From contig CAJBOM010000065.1 in NCBI GenBank assembly GCA_903956835.1, positions 1 to 40,864 on the forward strand: a stretch of DNA of 40,864 nucleotides, given 5' to 3'. Source of the DNA: an uncultured Verrucomicrobiota bacterium. GTDB taxonomy: Bacteria > Verrucomicrobiota > Verrucomicrobiia > Methylacidiphilales > Verrucolacustridaceae. How positions within the stretch are numbered: position 1 is the first letter of the stretch; every line of letters starts with the position of its first letter. Of this stretch, positions 24,276 through 31,128 are shown piece by piece. Below the pieces are notes generated by a model. It searched no databases, had not been told where the DNA came from, and saw nothing but the letters and a program-made list of their open reading frames with translations. A program made the position numbers and the translations under genes.

Positions 24276-25394
24276 TTATTTCTCCGAGGACTTGCTCTTC
24301 TGGGAGAGTCCGGCCGCATATCGGGTCATGTCCCCCAAGAGAGCCTGCACATCTTCTTTTTGGGTTTGCCAAGAGCACATGAACCGTGCCCCGCCCCCGA
24401 TGAAGTGATAGTATTTCCAACCCTGTTGTTGGAGGAATAAATCCATCGAGTCTGGCAGATAAAGGAAAACGGCGTTTGATTCAACGGGGTGCAGCAACCG
24501 GACTCCAGGGATTTTCACTGCCCGCTCTGCGAAAAAGCTGGCGAGCCCGAGTGCCGACCGTAGATACTTTTCGTAGGCGGAGTTCTCTAACATGGAAATC
24601 CAAGGTGCCGTCAGATAGCGCATTTTGGAGGCAAGCTGACCCGCTTGTTTGCATCGATAGTCAAATTCCTTTGCCAGTTCGGGATCAAAGAATACCACCG
24701 CCTCGGATAAGCCAATCCCGGCTTTTGTCCCGCCCAAGCAGAGCACATCAACCCCTGCTTTCCAGCTGAGTTCCTTGGGGCTCAGCCCAGAAGAAACCAC
24801 CGCAAGGAGAAACCTCGCCCCATCCATATGGACACGCATGCCGTGTTTTTTAGCGACGGTGCAAAGTTGCTTGAGCTCCTCGGGTTGGTAGCGGGTTCCC
24901 AGCTCTGTCGGTTGCGACAAGGAAAGAACCCGGGGTCGGGGATAATGGATATCCTGTCGTTTTGTGATAAGTGCCTCCACCGCCGCCGGGGCAAGCTTTC
25001 CTCCAGCACCCGTTCCGAGAAGGAGTTTCGTCCCGTTGCTAAAGAATTCTGGCGCCCCGCATTCATCCGTCTCAACATGGGAGGTGTCGTGGGCAATGAC
25101 GCTGTGGTACGATTGACAGAGAGAAGCCAGCGAAAGTGAGTTGGCTGCCGTTCCGTTGAAAACGAAAAACACTTCGCAATTGGTTTCGAAGTAGGTCCGG
25201 AAAAGATCACTAGCTTTTTCTGTGTGGCGATCCATGCCGTAGGATGCCTCAAATCCTTCATTAGCTTTCCCCATGGCCGTCCAAGCTTCCGGACAAATTC
25301 CGGCAGTGTTGTCGCTCGCAAACTGGTACTTCGCTTGCACCTCCCCTAAAGAGATGGAGGCAGAATGGGCGGGACGGCGGGATGCGTGCTTCAT
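24276..25394 (-). CDS. Threonine-aldolase/beta-eliminating-lyase family PLP enzyme
   Basis: A 372-residue fold type I PLP enzyme from ATG 25394. Visible blocks: FASDNTAGICPEAW (25-38), GTAANSL (81-87), HDTSHVETDECGAPE (102-116), HMDGARF (189-195, Asp191 pairs with the PLP nitrogen) and CLGGTKAGIG (219-228, Lys224 binds PLP). The family splits threonine or other beta-hydroxy amino acids to glycine and an aldehyde; related enzymes use phenylserine. A longer frame reaches 25535 but overlaps the upstream oxidoreductase, and ATG 25394 lies 28 bp after its stop. It is probably co-transcribed with the oxidoreductase at 25423. Cytoplasmic. Exact substrate unknown. Confidence 0.88.
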   Translation of the reverse strand: MKHASRRPAHSASISLGEVQAKYQFASDNTAGICPEAWTAMGKANEGFEASYGMDRHTEKASDLFRTYFETNCEVFFVFNGTAANSLSLASLCQSYHSVIAHDTSHVETDECGAPEFFSNGTKLLLGTGAGGKLAPAAVEALITKRQDIHYPRPRVLSLSQPTELGTRYQPEELKQLCTVAKKHGMRVHMDGARFLLAVVSSGLSPKELSWKAGVDVLCLGGTKAGIGLSEAVVFFDPELAKEFDYRCKQAGQLASKMRYLTAPWISMLENSAYEKYLRSALGLASFFAERAVKIPGVRLLHPVESNAVFLYLPDSMDLFLQQQGWKYYHFIGGGARFMCSWQTQKEDVQALLGDMTRYAAGLSQKSKSSEK

Positions 25395-25422
25395 ACTTTC
25401 AAGGAATACGCCTGAGTTTTTT

Positions 25423-26805
25423 CTAAAGTGCCGGACGATAGCATTCACCCAACAGATCTCGGATCTGGTAAGATCGCCCATCCTGAGCCGATCGCCAGAT
25501 CGCTTCCCCCGTGGCAATGGCCAAAGCTCCCGCATAACTGTCGGAGGAGAGCTTCAGTCGGAGACTTTTATCGTTCGGGCCGAGAAATAGGTCCCTGCGA
25601 ATCACTGGATCCGCACCACCATGCCCCCCCGGGGCCACCGGCACGTCGTACTCTTCGCGACCACCAAACAACGGCCAAACGACGATCTGATCCTTGCTGG
25701 GTTCCCCCGAGCCGGCTCCCGTAGGATCGGTATAGTAACGATGACTGACCTCAAGGCGTCCGCGAGTTCCATTGATGGCCAAGGTGTACCCTTCCCAGGG
25801 TGCGGAGAAGTTGATTGAATAAGCCAGCGAGGCACCGTTCCGATACCGTATGACGGAAGAATACGTGTCCTCAATATCGATGGCTTCGTCGTAGATATAA
25901 TTATCCAGCGGATACTGTTCGGCATACGGTAACTCGAGTTTATCCCAACCGGGTCGAACGCGCTCCGAGGGTTTATCCCCTCGCGGAGCATAGTGGGTTT
26001 GAAAATAGGGGCACGCTTGCCGAACTTCCGTAAGAGTAAGCTTACGACCGTCTGGAGATTTGGGGCGGTGTGCTCCGTGGGGCCCGTAATAATTTCGCGC
26101 ACCAAAGGCGAAGACCGTTTCTGGAGGAGAATCGATCAGCCAACTGATTAAATCAAGGTGGTGAACGGATTTGTGGATGCTCAACCCGCCTGATTTCGAC
26201 CGCTCACGATTCCATCGATAAAAGTAACTTGCCCCATGAAAAGTATCGAGGTTGTAAGCATATTCTATGTTGGTGGGCCGCCCTATCTTGTTTTCCAGCA
26301 GAAGCTCTTTGATGCGACAATTAATGTCGGTGTAGCGACAATTGTGGGCAACCACCAGAGAGCCTCGGCTTTTCTTTTCCGCAGCGAGCACTTGACGGAT
26401 TTGCTCAGAGTTAATCACAGCGGGCTTTTCTGCGATTACCCGCAAATCATTTCGCAAACCGGCTAAAATATATTCGGCGTGAGTAAAGTCGGGTCCAGCA
26501 ACCAACAGAACATCGGGATGAGTCTCGCGAATCATGGCCTCGACCCCTTGGGTCGGCGTGAAACTTGGAATCGAGAGCCCCAGTTTCTTCTGAAATTGCT
26601 TAATCCGCTCCAGATCTAGATCGAGAATACCCACCACTTCGGCTTGATCCCGGAAATCGCCCGCATCCTGCGTATCGGCTCTGCCCAGAAGGGGAAGCAA
26701 AAAATGATAAATACCCCGCACACTCAAACCGCAAATTGCATAGCGAGTTTTCCTACTAGGAGTCATTTCCGGCGAGTGCTGGGCAGTGGGGTGAACAAGA
26801 CTCAT
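25423..26805 (-). CDS. Gfo/Idh/MocA oxidoreductase 5
   Basis: A 460-residue protein, longer than the usual 330-400. The Rossmann part has RYAICGLSVRGIYHF (21-35) and VIAEKPAV (Glu126-Lys127-Pro128). The catalytic-type region is KSGGLSIHKSVHHLDLISWL. An extra segment of about 60 residues follows (GPHGAHRPKSPDG, then a run around YFQTHYAPRGDKPSERVRPG and YIYDEAIDIEDTYSS), which is typical of the longer members of this family in Verrucomicrobiota and Lentisphaerota. It is unlike the four oxidoreductases at 15394-19487. The ATG at 26805 lacks a clear ribosome-binding site; an internal ATG at residue 14 is also possible. A palindrome lies 43 bp upstream. Forms an operon with the threonine-aldolase-like gene. 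Confidence 0.88.
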   Translation of the reverse strand: MSLVHPTAQHSPEMTPSRKTRYAICGLSVRGIYHFLLPLLGRADTQDAGDFRDQAEVVGILDLDLERIKQFQKKLGLSIPSFTPTQGVEAMIRETHPDVLLVAGPDFTHAEYILAGLRNDLRVIAEKPAVINSEQIRQVLAAEKKSRGSLVVAHNCRYTDINCRIKELLLENKIGRPTNIEYAYNLDTFHGASYFYRWNRERSKSGGLSIHKSVHHLDLISWLIDSPPETVFAFGARNYYGPHGAHRPKSPDGRKLTLTEVRQACPYFQTHYAPRGDKPSERVRPGWDKLELPYAEQYPLDNYIYDEAIDIEDTYSSVIRYRNGASLAYSINFSAPWEGYTLAINGTRGRLEVSHRYYTDPTGAGSGEPSKDQIVVWPLFGGREEYDVPVAPGGHGGADPVIRRDLFLGPNDKSLRLKLSSDSYAGALAIATGEAIWRSAQDGRSYQIRDLLGECYRPAL

Positions 26806-26847
26806 GTTAGAAGGATCTCACTTGGGTGAAGGCATGACCAGTTTTTA

Positions 26848-26863
26848 TGTGTTAGATGACACA
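26848..26863. promoter_or_regulatory. Inverted repeat TGTGT-N6-ACACA, possible operator
   Basis: TGTGTTAGATGACACA lies 43 bp upstream of oxidoreductase 5 in the 97-bp gap after the 1169-aa gene. The five-base arms are perfect. It resembles neither of the other two motif families, so it could bind a third regulator for the oxidoreductase and threonine-aldolase pair. No clear promoter hexamers were identified. Confidence 0.35.
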
Positions 26864-26902
26864 CTGCCCATAAGCCAAGGTCAGACTGGAATCGGTTTCT
26901 TT

Positions 26903-29900
26903 TCATCGGGATGACACTTGCTGGGCTTCCACATAGTCCCCAGGCACCTTTTTAGGCACATCCATATCCCTCTCCACGGAAACTAGGTTGCGTAGGTAGA
27001 TTTCCGGACGTGCTACCGCGGCATACCGATTGAGGTGCAGCGTTTTTTCAGGGATTTCAACGATCAGTTTTTCGAGCAGAAGGGGATAGTGAACGATCCC
27101 ATCTCCATCTGAAAACCATTGGCTATTGGCCGGCCAGTGATACCCCTCCCCTGGGTATTGCCCCGGTAGCGGAAAGCCGAGATAACGCCACCCATCGAAA
27201 TTGATCCGGCTCAACCCAAAAGGATCATCCGTATTGAAATCGGCTATCTTTCCTGGTTTGTAGTTTTTCAGGAGATCCGGGGTCAGCCAATCTCCCATCC
27301 ATTCCGAGGCCCCCTTGGCTGCCGCTCCAATTGAGACCCACCGCTGCCCTGAAGCATCCCGCAGTGAAAAGATCACCCTAGACCAGCTGGAATTGCCATT
27401 CACCCACAACCCTATTTCGGCAGGCTTCCCAGGTAATTCCATTCTCTTTTGAAATGCGAGCTCCGCATACATCGGCATGACGCTTTTTCCTTCTTTGACC
27501 GGTTTGGGCGAGATGCGCAGAGCTGGCCCTTCCCCGTCGATTTTTGAAACAATGGAAAATTCAAAGTTACCTTTCCGCCTAGGCGTCAACGGATTGTACA
27601 TTTCCAGCTCCGGACTGCGTTCGGGGACGACTTTCCATTTTTCAAGGGAAACAAGTGAATCAATTTTGCTGATTCGCCCTACTGGCTGATCCTCATACTT
27701 CGAGAGCCCCAGGACCACCGAGGCGACACGACCTCCCTTTGGTAAAATTAAGTAGGCTGGTTCGGGTGAGGCATCCAGACGGATCGTCCCCTGCAAAACC
27801 GGGACCTCTTTCTCAAGACCATTCGCCTCCACGATCCGCGCTTTGCTTGCCCCATCAAGAAGCAGAGTAAAATCCCGCGTTCCACGTACGACCCAAAAGG
27901 GGAAAACGGTAGTGCCGTCCTTTTTGGAAAACGACATGAGGTAGGCACTGTCGCTACCCGTATCCAAAAAGTCCTCGTAATGGGCGCCGTCCAGCACCCT
28001 CGTTAAGGTGGCTAAACTGATCGCCACAGGCTTGGGTGCTTTTTCCGGGGCACGTTCGAAGAGACCGATCCCACCCCAGTTGCTGTGGTAGTAACTGTCC
28101 CCCGCGTCGAGGAGAGTCCCAGCTCGAATCTGGGGAATTCGCCAGGCCATCGAGTGGAGAATGTGCCGAATGAGATACTTGGCCTGAGTCTCCAAACTGA
28201 GGTTGCCAGGATTCGTCGATGGATAAATGGTCTCGTGACACTGGGTGACACTTTTTTCACGGTATCCGTAGGCATCTAACAGCTGGCGGTCCATCCAAAG
28301 ACTGGAGTTGTTTCCGATCGGATCGGGAGGTTGGGTCTCGGGAAGGCGACTAAAGGCAGGATTCTCGTTCCCTCCCGAATCAAAAAGATCGGCCGGAAAT
28401 CCATGCCGATATAATTCTTCCCGCACCACCATTGGACCATTCCCCAGACTGATTCTCATTTCCGGATGTTTTTCCCGGAATCTTTTCGCAGTGCTCAAAG
28501 CAACTTCCTGCAACAAGGTGAACCGTTTTTGCTCTTCTGGGTTCAGGACGTACGGCGGACGATCGTGGAAAAAATCCGGAGTCCGGGTTGCGTGCTGGGC
28601 ACTGATAGCATCCTCATGAAAAATCATAAGGTGAGGAAGTAGATCCGGGGATTCCTCCAGCCGCTGCGCATAAGCAGCCAGAGAGTTGGTCCATCGTTTT
28701 GTGGTGACGGAAAATTCCCGCCCGATCCGAACACCAGCCCGTTTCCGGATTTCCGCCGAGGCAAAATCCATCCCATAGGTCAGCCCCAGTTTCCGGTAGA
28801 GATCCCCGATGACCTCAGGATCGCACGGGGTAAAGTGGCCCGAGTTCATATCTCCGGTTCCCACCGAACCTTCGGATACAAAATGTCTTTGATTTGGGGG
28901 CAGAACTCCAAAGGAAGTGCGCCGGGTCAGTAGGTGATCCCCCTTCCCGCCCGACAGGATAGCCGAGAGCTTAACATACCCGAGCGGAACCCCGCTTAGC
29001 CTGATCGATTCTCGAACGCTTTGTCCAGGCCCGATCTCCCCTCGGAGCGAAGCCTCTGGCGAAACTCCGGTTTTCAAAGTCAGGGAATACTTCTGAGGTT
29101 CACGGGTGATGTTTTTCAAAATGACCCTGAATTCAGGTTCAGCAGGTTGTTCAAATAAGTTCCCACCCGCAGAAGAACGAAGCTCCATCTGGATCGGGCT
29201 TCGTTCCAAGGTAAGACCGGCAATATGGACACTGCTGGTTCGTCCCAAGGGCACCCACTGGAATCGGTTTGGATCGGGACTCCGCCTCGCCAGACGAATC
29301 TCTTTTGTCATTTCAATGTCGAGAATTCCATCAACGATGTCCTGAGCCAATGCTTCAGTGAACGGAATGCGAATGACGCAGAGCCGCTTGTCGGGCTCGA
29401 TCGTTTTTTTTGTTCTCGGGATCGTTGCAGAGAAGTCCTTTCGAAAGACTTGGCTTTTACTCGACGCCCCCTTCATCCGACGACCCACCCGGAGAGTCAG
29501 TTCGTTTGTCGTGGAGTCATCCTCGTCGGCCTCAGCCAACACATAGGCGGCGCAATAGTCCGCACGTGGAACTTGCACAATTGGCGTATACGGATCGCCG
29601 ATGTAGTAAGCCCCAGCATCATAGGCCTGCCCGTAACTACTGGGATCCCGCCTCCAGTCTAGCCAATGTGCCTTGGCTAGAGAAACCTGACTGTGACCAC
29701 GATCCCACAATTCGAACGGGACCCCCCCGACCATCACTTTTTCCGAGACAGACTTCGTATCTTGGGTTCCTTGGATCAGGTGAATAAGCTCCACTGGCAA
29801 AAAGTTCTCCCCCTCGGCGAACGGGGCCTGCACTTCCAGAAAGCTTTTCATGTCCGCCCCCGGATGCAGGAAAAACCGGATGGGGCCGGGCTTTTCCCAG

Positions 29901-30412
29901 GCCCGCGTGTGGATTAATTGTCCTTCCAGCCAGACGGCGAGATGGCCCGGTTCGCGGCGAACCCTGCCGTGGAGTACTTTTCCCCGCCAGGTTTGCACAG
30001 GGATTTTGTTTTCCTCCAGAGTGGCGAGGGTTTTGAGATCTTTGGGGGCGGGCCAAAAGGCGAGCTCAGTCTGGCCTGCCGGCTCCCATTTTTGATTCTC
30101 TAGGGACCGGAACTCGGATCTCACCACCAACGTCGTTCCCTCCTTGTCCGGAACGATTTTAATTCGGAACGCCGGCACTCCAAGATCAGCCGCCTGAAAT
30201 TCCAGCCGGACGGGCCCGGCTTGGACTCCCATTTTCAATGTAAAGCGCGCGGTGGTCGTGACCTCATCCCCAAGCTCGACCTCGCTGGAAACCGGCGAGG
30301 TCTCAGCCCAGACTTGGGCGAAAGACAAAAAAACAAACGCCGGCAAAACACTGACCAATTTTCTAGCTTGGCCTAAGCTCTGCGAGAACAAAAAAGGAGG
30401 AAGAGTCCTCAT
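26903..30412 (-). CDS. Very large secreted glycosidase-like protein
   Basis: A 1169-residue protein with a signal peptide (about 1-36, ending VWA). Residues about 40-510 are beta-rich, with several sandwich-like parts. A TIM-barrel-like region follows, about 520-780, with LLPHLMIFHEDAIS (Glu600) and SVTQCHETIYPS (Glu727) as candidate acid/base and nucleophile, and SLGNGPMVV between them. A C-terminal sandwich of about 200 residues (ELPGKPAEIGLWVNGNSSWS) resembles a carbohydrate-binding domain. I cannot place it in a numbered glycoside hydrolase family. The ATG at 30412 overlaps the stop of the pseudopilin gene (ATGA), so it is coupled to it as the last gene of the cassette. Secreted polysaccharide processing is inferred from architecture and neighbours. 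Confidence 0.75.
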   Translation of the reverse strand: MRTLPPFLFSQSLGQARKLVSVLPAFVFLSFAQVWAETSPVSSEVELGDEVTTTARFTLKMGVQAGPVRLEFQAADLGVPAFRIKIVPDKEGTTLVVRSEFRSLENQKWEPAGQTELAFWPAPKDLKTLATLEENKIPVQTWRGKVLHGRVRREPGHLAVWLEGQLIHTRAWEKPGPIRFFLHPGADMKSFLEVQAPFAEGENFLPVELIHLIQGTQDTKSVSEKVMVGGVPFELWDRGHSQVSLAKAHWLDWRRDPSSYGQAYDAGAYYIGDPYTPIVQVPRADYCAAYVLAEADEDDSTTNELTLRVGRRMKGASSKSQVFRKDFSATIPRTKKTIEPDKRLCVIRIPFTEALAQDIVDGILDIEMTKEIRLARRSPDPNRFQWVPLGRTSSVHIAGLTLERSPIQMELRSSAGGNLFEQPAEPEFRVILKNITREPQKYSLTLKTGVSPEASLRGEIGPGQSVRESIRLSGVPLGYVKLSAILSGGKGDHLLTRRTSFGVLPPNQRHFVSEGSVGTGDMNSGHFTPCDPEVIGDLYRKLGLTYGMDFASAEIRKRAGVRIGREFSVTTKRWTNSLAAYAQRLEESPDLLPHLMIFHEDAISAQHATRTPDFFHDRPPYVLNPEEQKRFTLLQEVALSTAKRFREKHPEMRISLGNGPMVVREELYRHGFPADLFDSGGNENPAFSRLPETQPPDPIGNNSSLWMDRQLLDAYGYREKSVTQCHETIYPSTNPGNLSLETQAKYLIRHILHSMAWRIPQIRAGTLLDAGDSYYHSNWGGIGLFERAPEKAPKPVAISLATLTRVLDGAHYEDFLDTGSDSAYLMSFSKKDGTTVFPFWVVRGTRDFTLLLDGASKARIVEANGLEKEVPVLQGTIRLDASPEPAYLILPKGGRVASVVLGLSKYEDQPVGRISKIDSLVSLEKWKVVPERSPELEMYNPLTPRRKGNFEFSIVSKIDGEGPALRISPKPVKEGKSVMPMYAELAFQKRMELPGKPAEIGLWVNGNSSWSRVIFSLRDASGQRWVSIGAAAKGASEWMGDWLTPDLLKNYKPGKIADFNTDDPFGLSRINFDGWRYLGFPLPGQYPGEGYHWPANSQWFSDGDGIVHYPLLLEKLIVEIPEKTLHLNRYAAVARPEIYLRNLVSVERDMDVPKKVPGDYVEAQQVSSR

Positions 30413-31128
30413 GGCGCAGACAACTTTCCAGCTTTCATCAGCCCAAATTGAGCCGCGTCATAAAAGTAGCCGTCGTTCTTGCCGTCCCCATAAACTGGAG
30501 AAGGTTTTTTCCAATCGTTTCCTACCGAAGGTACCAACTGGGCATGGCCATCGAGGAAAAACATATTTAAACCCCGTGCCTCCTTCGATCCATGGTATTG
30601 GGGAGGACGTGTCACTCCCTCATTCCCAACTTCCCCCGAACTGTTTCCCCAAATAGTTTGATTTAGGTTTTTTCCGCTATCGAAACTCTCCCAATACCAC
30701 ATCTCTGAAACTAGAACTATCCTAGATGAAGGAACTGGGATGCTCAGTGCCTTGGGATAATTTTTCGCCAAACCCGCATTGATTCCATAGCAGAATCGAC
30801 CAGCCGTTGTGAATTTAGCCGGCTTTGTAGGACAATAAAGGGGGCCAGGAATGTACTCTGGGATCAACCACTGTTGGGTCAATATATCTCCGGGCGGGAA
30901 CCCTTGATTTTCAGCGATACATGACAATGTGGCCAGCCCGTAGGTTCTCACGTTCCCGAGACAAGTCGCCGATTTGCCCTTATCCATCATCTGTTTGACC
31001 CCTGGAGCCACTAAGCCAACCAAAATTCCAATGATGACGATGGTCACCAAAATCTCCACCAAGGTAAAGGCCGTCGCTGACCTTTTCGGAAGGAAGACTT
31101 TTATTTTGCTTTGGCGAAAGAAATTCAT
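30409..31128 (-). CDS. Pseudopilin-like secreted protein, second copy type
   Basis: A 239-residue protein with a 20-residue leader ending in SATA, then FTLVEILVTIVIIGILVGLV. The conserved Glu(+5) and the hydrophobic helix are present; position -1 is Ala rather than the usual Gly, a tolerated but less common residue. Later comes GLNMFFLDGHAQLVPS, the DGH-type block seen in these proteins. It starts with ATG 31128, overlapping the stop of the DUF4838 gene (ATGA), and its own stop overlaps the next ATG. It is similar in plan but not in detail to the pseudopilin at 9254, including the same position directly after a DUF4838 gene. Surface or periplasmic display is inferred. Confidence 0.85.
   Translation of the reverse strand: MNFFRQSKIKVFLPKRSATAFTLVEILVTIVIIGILVGLVAPGVKQMMDKGKSATCLGNVRTYGLATLSCIAENQGFPPGDILTQQWLIPEYIPGPLYCPTKPAKFTTAGRFCYGINAGLAKNYPKALSIPVPSSRIVLVSEMWYWESFDSGKNLNQTIWGNSSGEVGNEGVTRPPQYHGSKEARGLNMFFLDGHAQLVPSVGNDWKKPSPVYGDGKNDGYFYDAAQFGLMKAGKLSAP

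Noticed and set aside
9254-31128. Recent duplication of the DUF4838-pseudopilin pair
   Set aside because: The two pairs differ in leader, cysteine motif, length and start codon, so any duplication is old.
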